Source of the DNA: an uncultured Bacilli bacterium
Lineage (GTDB): Bacteria > Bacillota_I > Bacilli_A > RF39 > UBA660
DNA: 56,043 bases
NCBI GenBank assembly: GCA_947632545.1
Contig: CANRPP010000005.1
Coordinates: forward strand, 1 to 56,043
Direction of reading: 5' to 3'
In this document: positions 33,354-42,553 of the stretch, piece after piece
How the letters are laid out: the number at the start of each line of letters is the position of its first letter
How positions within the stretch are numbered: the stretch's first letter is position 1
The notes under the pieces: model-generated
Seen by the model: the letters and a program-made list of their open reading frames with translations, nothing else
Told to the model about the DNA's origin: nothing
Databases searched by the model: none
Position numbers and translations under genes: made by a program

Positions 33354-34644
33354 TATTAACCTCCATTTTACTCCTTTTTCTAATTATTTTTCTATATAAT
33401 GGTACTAATTTTGTAAATACAAAATACATTATTGGATTTATAACATAATCAAATTCTCCAATAAATTCAACATAGTCTCCACCAAACTTTTTCTTAAATT
33501 CATGAAGACCAAGTCTTGGATTATCAGGACTTAAATCCCCAATAGTACCAAATTGATCATATATTTTTATATTATTTTCCTTACAATATTTAATATGTTC
33601 AAAATATGTTAAGTAATTAGCATAACTTTCAGTTAATATATTATGGTTACCAGCATATAATACCCAGGCTTTATCATTATATTTAATTATCATATGAGCA
33701 CTTAATGTAATAATATCTCCATATTCCTTATTATAGTTTTTATATTTTTCTATTTCTTTTTCTAATTTTTCTTTTTGACTATTAAGATTTTTTAATTTGT
33801 TTTTAGCATTTTTACCTGTATTATTAGGATCAATTTTTGAAATATCCTCACCAATAGATGAAATTTCCTGATTTAAATTATCTATAACTTTTTTAGTATT
33901 AACCTTACCTAAAAATAAAACAGCCATATCTTCTTTACTAAGCATTTTATACTGCTCTAGATAATAATCTTTAGAGTATGATACAAAGTCTTTTCTATTT
34001 TCTGTAAGAGTCATTAAATGATAAAATTCATCTATATCTTTAATACTTCCAATACACGTTTCACATCCTAAACGGATGGCTTTATTAATTCGTTGTTTAG
34101 TAGTTTTAGAAAAATGACTTTCGATGTCATCTAGGCTTTGTTCCATATTAATTCTAAATGTATATCTAGGTTGCATTGTTTCAAAATTCTTTGTAAAACC
34201 TAAATGTTTAAAACCACAAGATTTTATATTATTAAATACATCTTCATAATTATAAGATAATTTATTTTCTTCTCCTAAATAGTTATAACTTTTAATTATG
34301 ATATCAGGATCAATTTTTAAAAATAACGCTTTTTTATTTATAGTTTTAATATATGAAATAATTTTATCAGTCATTTCTTTTAATAATTCCTTATTAAAAA
34401 AATCCATTACAAATCCACGAGGAGCATAAAAATAACTATATCCTAAAGGTAACTTTTTTTCCAATAATAAAGTTGCTGCAACTATTTTGTTTTTATTTTT
34501 TAAACCTAAATAGTATGGAGTTAACTTCTTTTTCTTTTTAGAAAATTCTCCCCATATATATGACTGTAAAAAGTGTGATTTATATTTATTAGTTTTAACA
34601 AATTTTTCATATTCTTGAATCTCAAGTTCTACAATATCTGACAT
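33331..34644 (-). CDS. FemABX-family peptidoglycan aminoacyltransferase with coiled-coil arm
   Basis: 437 aa from ATG at 34644 (AAAGGTG upstream; an in-frame ATG at 34662 precedes that site). SHFLQSYIWGEFSKKKK, YSYFYAPRGFVMDF, KALFLKIDPDI and the second-half KYCKENNIKIYDQFG / GLHEFKKKFGG are Fem motifs. The coiled-coil arm (about 260-310, NLNQEISSIGEDISKI through EKEIEKYKNYN) is the FemA-type helical insert thought to contact tRNA. It probably adds the first bridge residue, with the next gene extending it; which amino acids are used cannot be read from sequence. Confidence 0.92.
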   Translation of the reverse strand: MSDIVELEIQEYEKFVKTNKYKSHFLQSYIWGEFSKKKKKLTPYYLGLKNKNKIVAATLLLEKKLPLGYSYFYAPRGFVMDFFNKELLKEMTDKIISYIKTINKKALFLKIDPDIIIKSYNYLGEENKLSYNYEDVFNNIKSCGFKHLGFTKNFETMQPRYTFRINMEQSLDDIESHFSKTTKQRINKAIRLGCETCIGSIKDIDEFYHLMTLTENRKDFVSYSKDYYLEQYKMLSKEDMAVLFLGKVNTKKVIDNLNQEISSIGEDISKIDPNNTGKNAKNKLKNLNSQKEKLEKEIEKYKNYNKEYGDIITLSAHMIIKYNDKAWVLYAGNHNILTESYANYLTYFEHIKYCKENNIKIYDQFGTIGDLSPDNPRLGLHEFKKKFGGDYVEFIGEFDYVINPIMYFVFTKLVPLYRKIIRKRSKMEVNNEVKRNK

Positions 34645-34698
34645 AATAACACACCTTTCCATTATACTATATAATTATTATACCACAAAAATATAAAA

Positions 34699-34718
34699 AG
34701 AACACAAATTTGTGCTCT
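34699..34718 (-). terminator. Terminator on the minus strand
   Basis: GAACACAAATTTGTGCTC palindrome (34700-34717) followed, on the minus strand, by a T-rich run. It ends the 70-aa gene before the fem pair. Confidence 0.75.
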
Positions 34719-34929
34719 ACATCATATACATACCATCATCATCTTTAATATTTTCATTTTGGGTAGTTGTAACATATGGAGTTTTATTTCGTTCAAGTAC
34801 AGAAACTCTATGTTCTAATCTTTTAACTTCACGTTCTAATTTTTTAACATTTTGTTCAATATCCATATATTTATTTGAAAACATAAGATTAGGATCTGGT
34901 ATAAATGGATAAGACATATTAGTATACAT
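34717..34929 (-). CDS. 70-aa coiled-coil protein
   Basis: The ATG at 34929 has an excellent AAAGGAG seven bases upstream; the frame is open further upstream but overlaps the divergent trmB promoter. The product MYTNMSYPFIPDPNLMF is followed by a short coiled coil (VKKLEREVKRLEHRVSVLER, about 27-46) and an acidic tail DDDGMYMM. No named family is recognised; a structural or spore-coat-type role is only a guess. Confidence 0.65.
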   Translation of the reverse strand: MYTNMSYPFIPDPNLMFSNKYMDIEQNVKKLEREVKRLEHRVSVLERNKTPYVTTTQNENIKDDDGMYMM

Positions 34930-35015
34930 AATTATCTCCTTTATCGCTTTATTATATGCAAATAACATAGTTATGTGATAAAATATAAGTGTTAATAAGA
35001 AATGGGTGATTATTT

Positions 35016-35648
35016 TTGAGAATACGTAATGTGAAAAATAAAGAAGAAATCTTAAATAACTCAAAATTTTTAATAAAAGATTATAAATCTAATATTGGTA
35101 AATGGAATAAATTATTTAAAAATAATAATCCTATATATATAGAAATAGGTATGGGTAAAGGTAAATTTATAATAGAAAATGCTAAAAAATATCCTAATAT
35201 TAATTTTATTGGAATAGATAGATTTGATTCTATAGTAGCTAAAGCATTAAAAAAAATAGATGAGGATATTAAAAATCTATTAGTAATTAGAATGAATGCT
35301 TTAGAAATAGATGAAGTATTTAAAAATGAAATAGATAGAATATATTTAAACTTTTCAGATCCATGGCCCAAAGTTAGACATCATAATAGAAGATTAACTA
35401 GTGAAATTTTTTTAAAGAAGTATGATAAAATCTTTAAAAATAAAAATGAAATATACTTACGAACAGATAATACAGATTTATATGCATACTCAGTAGAAAC
35501 ATTAAGTAAGCACAAATATATATTAAATGATGTTACATTTGATCTTCATAAAACAGAAGAAAACTTAATAACAACAGAATATGAAGATAAGTTTTCGAAA
35601 CAAAATATACCTATATATTCATTAAAAGCAATAAAAGAAGATGTCTAA
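35016..35648 (+). CDS. trmB: tRNA (guanine-N7-)-methyltransferase
   Basis: 210 aa, forms m7G46 in tRNA using SAM. Rossmann motif IYIEIGMGKGKFI (about 41-53), NFIGIDRFDSIV, the catalytic region LNFSDPWPKVRHHNRRLTSEIFL (Asp and PWPK), and the DNTDLYAYS segment are all present. Translation starts with TTG at 35016, seven bases after GGGTGA; no ATG fits. B. subtilis ytmQ lies near the same neighbours. Confidence 0.95.
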   Translation: MRIRNVKNKEEILNNSKFLIKDYKSNIGKWNKLFKNNNPIYIEIGMGKGKFIIENAKKYPNINFIGIDRFDSIVAKALKKIDEDIKNLLVIRMNALEIDEVFKNEIDRIYLNFSDPWPKVRHHNRRLTSEIFLKKYDKIFKNKNEIYLRTDNTDLYAYSVETLSKHKYILNDVTFDLHKTEENLITTEYEDKFSKQNIPIYSLKAIKEDV

Positions 35649-35723
35649 AATAGTAAATAATTTATTAAAATATTTTTATTTTATAAAATGTTTGATATAA
35701 TATAAGATAAGAGTAGGTGAAAT

Positions 35724-36380
35724 ATGAAAAAAATAATTGTTTTACTCTCTTTATTATCATTATTTTTAATAACAGGATGTACTAATATAAACACATTAAG
35801 TATAGATAGGATAATAGAAACAGTAATTAAAAAAGATAGTAAATTAAAAAATGTAAATTTTGAAGGTTATAGTTATTATGTACCTAGAGGTTTAAAATTT
35901 ATAAATAAAAATGAATATAATGCTTATTTAAGTGATCAATATAATAATAATTATTATATTTATGTTGATGTAGTAAGTAAATATAATAAAATAAAACATA
36001 AATATAAGATTAATAAAAAAGCATTTTATTCTAAAGAAATAAAGTATAAAGATAAGTTTGGGTATTTAGAAATAAATGAACATAATGATAGCTACTTTGT
36101 AGAAGCTATGTATAATTACATGAAAATAGAAGCATATGTTTCAAAAAATAATTTAAATAATACCTTATCTGATATAAGTTTAATACTATCATCAGTTAAT
36201 TATAATGATAAAGTTCTAGATACAATAGTAGGAGAAAATATCTTAAATTATAAAGAAGAAAATTATAATATATTTGATACAAATAAAGATAAAAGTGATT
36301 TCTTGGATTATGTAAAAGAATATGATTCAGAAGAAACTACTAAAGATGAAGATAGTATAGAAATAGAAGAGGAAGAATAG
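35724..36380 (+). CDS. Lipoprotein of unknown function
   Basis: 218 aa. Signal peptide with lipobox FLITGC (Cys at about residue 19). The exported part is Tyr/Asn/Lys-rich (SYYVPRGLKF, YYIYVDVVSKYNK), followed by a helical region (YNYMKIEAYVSKNN) and an acidic tail EIEEEE. No family recognised. It ends ten bases before the next gene and likely shares an operon with it and the YtxG/YtxH-like pair. Confidence 0.72.
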   Translation: MKKIIVLLSLLSLFLITGCTNINTLSIDRIIETVIKKDSKLKNVNFEGYSYYVPRGLKFINKNEYNAYLSDQYNNNYYIYVDVVSKYNKIKHKYKINKKAFYSKEIKYKDKFGYLEINEHNDSYFVEAMYNYMKIEAYVSKNNLNNTLSDISLILSSVNYNDKVLDTIVGENILNYKEENYNIFDTNKDKSDFLDYVKEYDSEETTKDEDSIEIEEEE

Positions 36381-36389
36381 AGGTGGCTT

Positions 36390-37460
36390 ATGAAATTATT
36401 AGATAAACTAAAAAATGCTCTTTTTGAAGAAGAATATGTTGAAGTAGAAGAAAAACCAAAAAGAAAAGAAATTATAAGAGAAAAGAAAGTAAAAGAGCCA
36501 AAAAGAAAAGAAAAATTAGTTAAGGAATCTAAAAAAGAAGAAGAACAGCCTATTGCAAAAAAAATAATTCAACATGATAAAAAAGAAAAAGAAATAGAAG
36601 AGGAAGAAGTAGAATTAACAGAGGATGAACATATAGGAGAATCATTAGCCTATAATCCTGAAACAGAAAATGAATTTAAGTTCCCAATGGTTAGTGATAC
36701 TGAATTTACATCAGATTCTTATTATAAAGAACCACCTATGGAAGAAAAAAAGACCCAAAAAAGTGAAATACCACTTTATAAGGAAAATTCAAAACATGAA
36801 AATAAACCATATGGATTAGATGAATTTGATTTAGTAGACCATGATTATGGAGCATATAGTAAAAAAGAAGAAAAATCATACTTTAAACCATCACCTATTA
36901 TATCTCCAATATATGGTATTTTAGATAAAAATTATACAAAAGAAGATATAGTACCTAAAAAAGAAATAAGATTAACTAGTACCTATGCAAGAGAAAAAAT
37001 CGATGTAGATGATGTTAGAAAGAAAGCATTTGGTTCTCTAGAAGACGATATAGAAAATGAAATAGAAAATATTGATGATTATGAAGAAGATAATCAACTA
37101 CTTGATTTAAGTTCAGATAGTAAAACTCCAGAAGTAAAAAGAGTTACTATGGGTGATGCAGAAGAATATTTTGAAGATTTAGGGTTAGAATATAATGTAG
37201 ATTATAAAGATACTTCAAAAGAAAGAGCAAGTGGTAGAAGAATAAAAGAAAATTATGAACAAGATACAGAAGAAAGTATGGATTTAGAAGAAACTGAAGA
37301 AGATAATGAAGTAACAGAAAAAGACCTTACACAAAAAGAAGTAAAAATAGTAGATAATAGTGATATTGATGCAGATGATATAAATGATACAAATGATAAC
37401 GATGATGATAATGATGATAATTTATTTGATTTAATTGATTCAATGTATGATAAAGATTAG
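36390..37460 (+). CDS. Acidic low-complexity protein with a PSPIISPIYG motif
   Basis: 356 aa, mostly Glu/Lys/Asp and predicted disordered, no TM. Residues 1-15 (MKLLDKLKNALFEEE) could form an amphipathic helix. A basic/acidic stretch follows, then YFKPSPIISPIYGILDKNY (about 164-183), which stands out as hydrophobic and Pro-rich and so looks like a binding motif. Further on is a GDAEEYFEDLGLEYNVDY segment and a C-terminal Asp-rich tail. The position just before YtxG/YtxH-like genes is where B. subtilis has sftA and murC. The N-terminus and PSPIYG-type motif recall the SftA linker, but no FtsK motor is present. Function unknown. Confidence 0.6.
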   Translation: MKLLDKLKNALFEEEYVEVEEKPKRKEIIREKKVKEPKRKEKLVKESKKEEEQPIAKKIIQHDKKEKEIEEEEVELTEDEHIGESLAYNPETENEFKFPMVSDTEFTSDSYYKEPPMEEKKTQKSEIPLYKENSKHENKPYGLDEFDLVDHDYGAYSKKEEKSYFKPSPIISPIYGILDKNYTKEDIVPKKEIRLTSTYAREKIDVDDVRKKAFGSLEDDIENEIENIDDYEEDNQLLDLSSDSKTPEVKRVTMGDAEEYFEDLGLEYNVDYKDTSKERASGRRIKENYEQDTEESMDLEETEEDNEVTEKDLTQKEVKIVDNSDIDADDINDTNDNDDDNDDNLFDLIDSMYDKD

Positions 37461-37473
37461 AAGGTGAATTACA

Positions 37474-37758
37474 ATGGAAGATATTAGTATAGTATTACAA
37501 GTAGTAACATATATATTTACTATAGCACTATTAATTATAGGAATAATAATAGGTATAAAGGTTATTGGTTTATCTGATAAAGTAGATAAGCTTTTAGATG
37601 ATTTACAAGATAAGGCTACTACATTAAATGGAGCATTTAATGTTGTTAATAAATTTTCAACAGGAATGGATTTAGTTAGCAGTAAAATTATAAATACCAT
37701 TACTAGTTTAATTAGTAAAATTATAAAAAAGAAAGAAGATGAGGATGAAAATGAGTAA
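37474..37758 (+). CDS. DUF948/YtxG-like membrane protein
   Basis: 94 aa: one N-terminal TM helix (about 5-30) then an amphipathic helical region (LSDKVDKLLDDLQDKATTLNGAFNVVNKF) and a charged tail. Size, topology and its place directly before a YtxH-type gene match the YtxG (DUF948) protein of the B. subtilis ytxGHJ stress operon. AAGGTGA precedes the ATG. It overlaps the next gene by eight bases. Confidence 0.72.
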   Translation: MEDISIVLQVVTYIFTIALLIIGIIIGIKVIGLSDKVDKLLDDLQDKATTLNGAFNVVNKFSTGMDLVSSKIINTITSLISKIIKKKEDEDENE

Positions 37759-38158
37759 AAAAGGAACAGGAAAATTTATTTTAGGTGCAGCTGTTGGAGC
37801 AGGATTAGGTCTTTTATTTGCACCAAAAAAAGGTAAAGAATTAAGAGGAGATTTAAAAGTAAAAATTGATGAAGTTATTGAAAATATTAAATCTTTAGAT
37901 AAAGAAGAAGTAAAAAAAGAATTTGATGCAAAAATTAAAGAAATAAAAAAAGATTTAAAAGATCTTGATAAAGAAAAAGTTTTAAAAATTGCAAAACAAA
38001 AAGGTGCTGATATTAAGAAAAAAACAGATGAATTAGTAGACCTTGCAGTTGAAAAGGGAACTCCTGTTTTAAAAAAAGCTGCAGAAGGATTAAGAGATAA
38101 AGCAGTTGATGTAACAAAAGACGTAGTAAAAAAATTAGAATCAATAGAAATTAAGTAA
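37751..38158 (+). CDS. YtxH-domain protein
   Basis: 135 aa from ATG at 37751. The glycine-rich hydrophobic N-terminus FILGAAVGAGLGLLFAPKKG followed by KELRGDLK is the YtxH signature. The rest is a long Lys/Glu helix with repeated DLKDLDKEKV-like units, probably a coiled coil. YtxH proteins are general-stress, membrane-associated proteins without known biochemical activity. It is coupled to the DUF948-like gene and ends with a strong hairpin. Confidence 0.88.
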   Translation: MSKKGTGKFILGAAVGAGLGLLFAPKKGKELRGDLKVKIDEVIENIKSLDKEEVKKEFDAKIKEIKKDLKDLDKEKVLKIAKQKGADIKKKTDELVDLAVEKGTPVLKKAAEGLRDKAVDVTKDVVKKLESIEIK

Positions 38159-38162
38159 TTGT

Positions 38163-38193
38163 ACAAGCATATTTATGATATGCTTGTATTTTT
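38163..38193 (+). terminator. Rho-independent terminator
   Basis: ACAAGCATAT / ATATGCTTGT with a 5-nt loop and T run, ending the lipoprotein-YtxH operon. Confidence 0.85.
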
Positions 38194-38254
38194 AATAAAA
38201 ATATATTTTAATTTAGAAAAAAATATGTTATATTATAAATATAATTTTCAATGA

Positions 38255-38440
38255 TTAATTATAAGTAGTATTATTAGATACTTTAAGAGACTTAGCGGTT
38301 GGTGCAAGCTAAGATATTTACTAATATGAAATACAAATTATGAGAAAAATCGTTTATCGCGTTAAGATATTAAGAGCATAGAAATATGAATTAAGGTGGT
38401 ACCGCGAACTATTCGTCCTTATATGGATGGGTAGTTTTTT
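38255..38440 (+). promoter_or_regulatory. T-box riboswitch (Tyr) controlling tyrS
   Basis: Stem I region from about 38275, with specifier TAC (38332-38334). Core AAGGTGGTACCGCG at 38393-38406. The terminator is a 12-bp stem formed by AACTATTCGTCC and GGATGGGTAGTT followed by eight T. The roughly 40 nt up to the end of the T-box core match the leucine T-box with a single change. This accounts for the 298-bp gap before tyrS. Confidence 0.94.
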
Positions 38441-38456
38441 TTAAGGAGGAAAGAAA

Positions 38457-39689
38457 ATGACATTATTTGAAGAATTAAAATGGAGAGGATTAATTAAGGA
38501 TACTGCAGGTATCGATTTAGAAAAAAAATTAAATAATGAAAAGATTACATTTTATTGGGGAACTGATCCAACTGCTGATAGTCTTCATTTAGGGCACTAT
38601 TCATCACTTGTTACTGCAAAAAGATTAGCTATGGCAGGGCATCATCCTATACTTTTAGTAGGAGGCGCAACAGGATTGATTGGAGATCCTAGACCAACAT
38701 CAGAAAGAGAAATAATTTCTAAAGAAGTTTTAGAAAATAATTTAGTATGTATAAAAAAGCAAGTAGAAGATGTATTTAAGGGAAATGTAGAAGTAGTAAA
38801 TAACAATGATTGGATGAGGCAGTTTACTTTTACAGACTTTTTACGTGAAGTGGGTAAATATATTAATATAAATTATATGTTAGATAAAGATATTATTAGA
38901 AGAAGATTAGAAACAGGTATAACTTTTGCGGAATTTGCATATACACTAATTCAAGGCTATGACTTTCTTCACTTATTTACAGAAAAAAATTGCATTATGC
39001 AAGTAGAAGGTTCAGATCAATGGGGTAATATTACAACAGGTATAGATCTAATCAGAAAAAAAACAGGTAAAGAAGCTTATGCATTTACTATGCCACTTGT
39101 AGTAGACAAATATGGTAAAAAATTTGGAAAAAGTGAAGGAAATGCTTTATGGTTAGATGAAGATAAAACTTCAAGTTATGAATTATATCAATATTTAATT
39201 AATGTAGATGATGAAAATGTAATAGATTATTTAAAAATATTTACTTTTTTAACAAAAGAAGAAATAGAAGAATATGAAAGAAAAAATAGAAACCATCCAG
39301 AATTAAGAGAAGCCCATAAAGCTCTTGCTAGAGAAATTATTACAGATTTACATGGAGAAAAATCTTATAATACAGCTGTAGAAATAAGTGAGGCACTATT
39401 TAATGGTGATATTAAAAAATTAAATAGCAAAGAAATAGAAATGGCATTTAAAGGTTTAACACCTAAAACTATAAATGATGATATTAATATTATTGATTTA
39501 TTAGTCGAAAAAGAAATTTGCTCTAGTAAAAGGGAAGCTCGTGAATTTGTTACTAATGGATCAATCACAATTAATGGAGATAAGATAACTGATACGGAGT
39601 TTAATGTTACAAAAAGTGTTGCAATAGAACAAAAATATGTAGTTATAAGACGTGGTAAAAAGAAATATTATATAGTTGTATACTCATAA
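38457..39689 (+). CDS. tyrS: Tyrosyl-tRNA synthetase
   Basis: Class I synthetase, 410 aa, bacterial TyrRS-1 type. YWGTDPTADSLHLGHYSS contains the HIGH-like HLGH; the KMSKS counterpart is KFGKSEGNA. QVEGSDQWGN and LIQGYDFLHL line the tyrosine pocket. A C-terminal S4-like RNA-binding domain (about 345-405) contains the SKREAREFVTNGSI segment. AAGGAGG precedes the ATG. Controlled by the Tyr T-box. Confidence 0.98.
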   Translation: MTLFEELKWRGLIKDTAGIDLEKKLNNEKITFYWGTDPTADSLHLGHYSSLVTAKRLAMAGHHPILLVGGATGLIGDPRPTSEREIISKEVLENNLVCIKKQVEDVFKGNVEVVNNNDWMRQFTFTDFLREVGKYININYMLDKDIIRRRLETGITFAEFAYTLIQGYDFLHLFTEKNCIMQVEGSDQWGNITTGIDLIRKKTGKEAYAFTMPLVVDKYGKKFGKSEGNALWLDEDKTSSYELYQYLINVDDENVIDYLKIFTFLTKEEIEEYERKNRNHPELREAHKALAREIITDLHGEKSYNTAVEISEALFNGDIKKLNSKEIEMAFKGLTPKTINDDINIIDLLVEKEICSSKREAREFVTNGSITINGDKITDTEFNVTKSVAIEQKYVVIRRGKKKYYIVVYS

Positions 39690-39700
39690 AAGGTGATTAT

Positions 39701-40909
39701 ATGAACAAAATATATAAAAGAATAATAAAAATAATAGTTGCTATATGTATTATTATTTTAATAGTGGATATAATTTATTTAATATATATAAGTTCCAAGA
39801 AAAAACAAAAGTTATACTTTGATACTATAAATGCTTTTGAAATAACTAACGATGGTATAATTTCTGTAGGTAGTTATAATAAAGATGGTTATGAAAAAGC
39901 AAAATTAACTAAATATAATTCAAAGAATAAAAAAACAATAGAAAAAATATATAGTAAAAAATATAATAGTAGTTATTTTAATGTTAAAAAAGATGATAAT
40001 TACTTTATTGCAGTAGGAGATTATGAAGCAAATAAAAGTGAAAATAAAAATAATGTAAGATCTGCATTAATAGTAAAATATGATAAAAATGGAAAAATTA
40101 TAAAAGAAAAAAGATTTCAAGTGCTAGGAGATTCTAAATTTACTAATATTTTGGTTGTATCAGATGGATATATTGTATCAGGTCAAAGTATATATGAAAA
40201 TATGACACTAGGTTTATCTGATGAAGGAGGAGCATTTCTAATAAAATATGATAAAGATTTAAATGAAGTATGGAGAAGTAATTATGGAGGCTCTAAATCG
40301 GCAATATATAACGACTTAATAATAATAAATAGCAACATATATGCTATTGGAAAAGATTCTGTAAATACAGGAATTATATCAAAATATAATATGGATGGTA
40401 CAAGAATTACTACAACTAACTATAGTTATACAGATAGTATTGGTTTTACTAGTATAGTAAATATGAACAATAGTTTATATGTAGTAGGTTCTAAAAAAGT
40501 AAAAAAAGATAAATCATCATATGATACAGATAGTTTAATAGTAAAATATAATTATGATTGCCAAAAATTAGATGAAAAAATATATAGAGGTAAGGGTATA
40601 GAAAGATTTAATAAAGCGATAGTAGATAACAAAAATATTGTTATTGTAGGACAAACAGGAATTTATAATAAGAAAAAATCTACTGATAAAGAAAATGTAT
40701 TTGATTATAATGGTATACTAGCTATATATAATAGTAATTTAAAAAGAATAAAGTTATTAAATTATAAAAAAAATACTAATAATTATTTTACTGATATAAA
40801 AAAACATAATAATAATTTTATAATTAGTAGTTATCATTCTAATAAAAATGGTTATGCTTCTGAATTTATTAATTATAACAATTCTTTTCAGTTAATAGGA
40901 GAAAAATAA
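39701..40909 (+). CDS. Membrane-anchored beta-propeller-like protein
   Basis: 402 aa. N-terminal TM helix (about 8-30), then repeating units of 40-50 aa with beta-strand patterns such as GIISVGSYNKDGYEKAKLTKY, FIAVGDYEANKS, YIVSGQSIYEN, LIIINSNIYAIGKDSVN and SLYVVGSKK. This resembles blade repeats of a beta-propeller facing outside. No enzyme motif. AAGGTGAT ribosome site; 11 bp after tyrS and overlapping the next gene by one base, so all three may be co-transcribed from the tyrosine T-box. Confidence 0.65.
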   Translation: MNKIYKRIIKIIVAICIIILIVDIIYLIYISSKKKQKLYFDTINAFEITNDGIISVGSYNKDGYEKAKLTKYNSKNKKTIEKIYSKKYNSSYFNVKKDDNYFIAVGDYEANKSENKNNVRSALIVKYDKNGKIIKEKRFQVLGDSKFTNILVVSDGYIVSGQSIYENMTLGLSDEGGAFLIKYDKDLNEVWRSNYGGSKSAIYNDLIIINSNIYAIGKDSVNTGIISKYNMDGTRITTTNYSYTDSIGFTSIVNMNNSLYVVGSKKVKKDKSSYDTDSLIVKYNYDCQKLDEKIYRGKGIERFNKAIVDNKNIVIVGQTGIYNKKKSTDKENVFDYNGILAIYNSNLKRIKLLNYKKNTNNYFTDIKKHNNNFIISSYHSNKNGYASEFINYNNSFQLIGEK

Positions 40910-41445
40910 TGAAAATAACTATAGTAAGACATGGTGAAACTGATTATAATAAAAATAATATATTACAAGGTAGAAGTAATATATCATTAAATGATGCTGG
41001 AAGAAGGCAATGTAAGAGATTAAAATATAAATTAAAGGATGAAAAGTTTGATATATGTTTTTCTTCTCCTTTAGTACGAGCAGTTGAAACAGCTATGATT
41101 TTAGTAGGAGATAGAGTTGAAATAAAAATTGATGATAGATTAATTGAAAGAAATTTAGGTAATTATGAAGGAAAAGAAGTTACAGGATATGATTCTATAA
41201 AACATTGGGATTATAATCTAAACTTAAATGATAATGGCATAGAACCAATTAAAGATATCATAAAAAGAGTTGATGATTTTGTAACTTATTTAAAGAATAA
41301 TTATATGGATAAAGATATTCTAATAGTAACTCATGGTGGTATCGTGAGAGCACTTTATCATATTTTAAATAATACTGATTTAAATAGTAAATTATGTAAC
41401 TTTAATATAGATAATTGTTATATTACAACTATAGAGATAAAATAA
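40909..41445 (+). CDS. Histidine phosphatase family protein (GpmB-like)
   Basis: 178 aa. Catalytic RHGETDYN near residue 7 and NILQGRSNISLNDAGRRQ are present, along with FSSPLVRAVETA, Glu in LIERNLGNYEGKE and the second His in VTHGGIVRALYHI. The family includes cofactor-dependent phosphoglycerate mutases and small-molecule phosphatases, which cannot be told apart here. The stop/start overlap TAATG couples it to the preceding gene. Confidence 0.9.
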   Translation: MKITIVRHGETDYNKNNILQGRSNISLNDAGRRQCKRLKYKLKDEKFDICFSSPLVRAVETAMILVGDRVEIKIDDRLIERNLGNYEGKEVTGYDSIKHWDYNLNLNDNGIEPIKDIIKRVDDFVTYLKNNYMDKDILIVTHGGIVRALYHILNNTDLNSKLCNFNIDNCYITTIEIK

Positions 41446-41446
41446 A

Positions 41447-41475
41447 AAAATTCCATTTAGGAATTTTCTTGTTTT
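41447..41475 (+). terminator. Rho-independent terminator
   Basis: AAAATTCC / GGAATTTT stem with a 5-nt loop, then a T-rich tail. Confidence 0.75.
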
Positions 41476-41869
41476 ATACTTTTAATTTTTGAGTTGGTTT
41501 TTTTGCTGATGCAAAATTATCAATACTATCTTCTAACGAAGTATTACCTTTTAAAATAGTAGAATCTGCAATTGTATTAAAAGGTGTTAGATGTACTTCA
41601 TATAAAACATCATTGTTACTATATTCATAATCTTTATATGAACTATCTATATCATAAAAATAAGCTTTTCCTGTAGCAAAATCTAAATATTGAGTATTAG
41701 AAAGAGCAGGAGAATATGTAGATAGATAATTATCATAAAATCCAATATTAATATCATTAGACATCATTGTTTTATATAATATATAAGTGTCCCCTTTTTT
41801 ATTAAACTTTCCTAAATCATTTTCATTAATTAATAAAAGTCTAAGAGGTGTCTTACTATAACATTTCAT
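41474..41869 (-). CDS. Protein of unknown function
   Basis: 131 aa from ATG at 41869, with AAAGGGGA upstream (an in-frame ATG at 41887 precedes that site). Beta-rich middle (YILYKTMMSNDINIGFYDNYLS, YLDFATGKAYFYDI), Ser/Thr/Lys C-terminus. No signal peptide. No family recognised. It is transcribed towards tyrS-side genes and ends at the terminator they share. Confidence 0.6.
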   Translation of the reverse strand: MKCYSKTPLRLLLINENDLGKFNKKGDTYILYKTMMSNDINIGFYDNYLSTYSPALSNTQYLDFATGKAYFYDIDSSYKDYEYSNNDVLYEVHLTPFNTIADSTILKGNTSLEDSIDNFASAKKPTQKLKV

Positions 41870-41934
41870 ATAAAAGTCCCCTTTCATTTAGTACTTCGTA
41901 TTTTAACATATTTTATTTAAAAAGTCAATAAAAA

Positions 41935-41953
41935 AAGGATTATTCAATCCTTA
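41935..41953 (-). terminator. Terminator of rpsD (minus strand)
   Basis: AAGGATT / AATCCTT with a 4-nt loop, followed on the minus strand by six T. The rpsD stop codon is at its edge. Confidence 0.82.
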
Positions 41954-42553
41954 TTTATTATAGAATTCAACTATTAATGCTTCATTGATATCTGCATTAA
42001 GTTCGCCTCTTTCAGGTAATCTTACATATGTACCTTCCATTTTCTTATCATCATAGTTTACGAATTCAACTCTTTTAGTTACTTTAGATAAAGATTCTAA
42101 AACTACTTTTAATTCTTTATCTTTGTCTTTTAATGATATAACATCTCCAGGTTTACATCTATATGATGGGATATCAACTTTACGACCATTAACAGTAACA
42201 TGTCCGTGATTAACTAACTGTCTAGCACCACGTCTAGTTGATGAAAAACCAATACGATAAACTAAATTATCAAGTCTTGATTCAAGAAGTCTTAAGAAGT
42301 TTGTACCATGAATACCTTTAATTTTAGAAGCTTCATCAAATGTTTTTCTTAATTGTCTTTCACTAAGACCATACATAAATCTAACTTTTTGTTTTTCTTT
42401 TAATTGAACACCATAGTCAGATAATTTTCCATGACGTGCATTACCATGTTGACCAGGGGAATATGGACGACGAGCTAATTCTTTACCTGTTTCAGTAGTA
42501 GAAAAACCAACACGACGACTTCTTTTAGTTTCAGATCCAGTATATCTTGACAT
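41951..42553 (-). CDS. rpsD: 30S ribosomal protein S4
   Basis: 200 aa from ATG at 42553 (AAAGGAG upstream); the frame runs further upstream through the leader but without a site. [17 protein letters not shown] and [17 protein letters not shown] are present, and the S4 RNA-binding domain (about 89-150, [30 protein letters not shown]) is complete. There is no zinc Cys cluster, so this is the C-minus form. S4 nucleates the 30S body and in Firmicutes represses its own mRNA through a leader, which is visible here. Slightly longer Lys/Glu composition but otherwise standard. Confidence 0.98.
   Translation of the reverse strand: MSRYTGSETKRSRRVGFSTTETGKELARRPYSPGQHGNARHGKLSDYGVQLKEKQKVRFMYGLSERQLRKTFDEASKIKGIHGTNFLRLLESRLDNLVYRIGFSSTRRGARQLVNHGHVTVNGRKVDIPSYRCKPGDVISLKDKDKELKVVLESLSKVTKRVEFVNYDDKKMEGTYVRLPERGELNADINEALIVEFYNK

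Noticed and set aside
37708-38166. Minus-strand frame of 152 codons opposite the YtxH gene
   Set aside because: It is Phe/Ser-rich because it reads the Lys/Glu helix of YtxH backwards; no independent signals.
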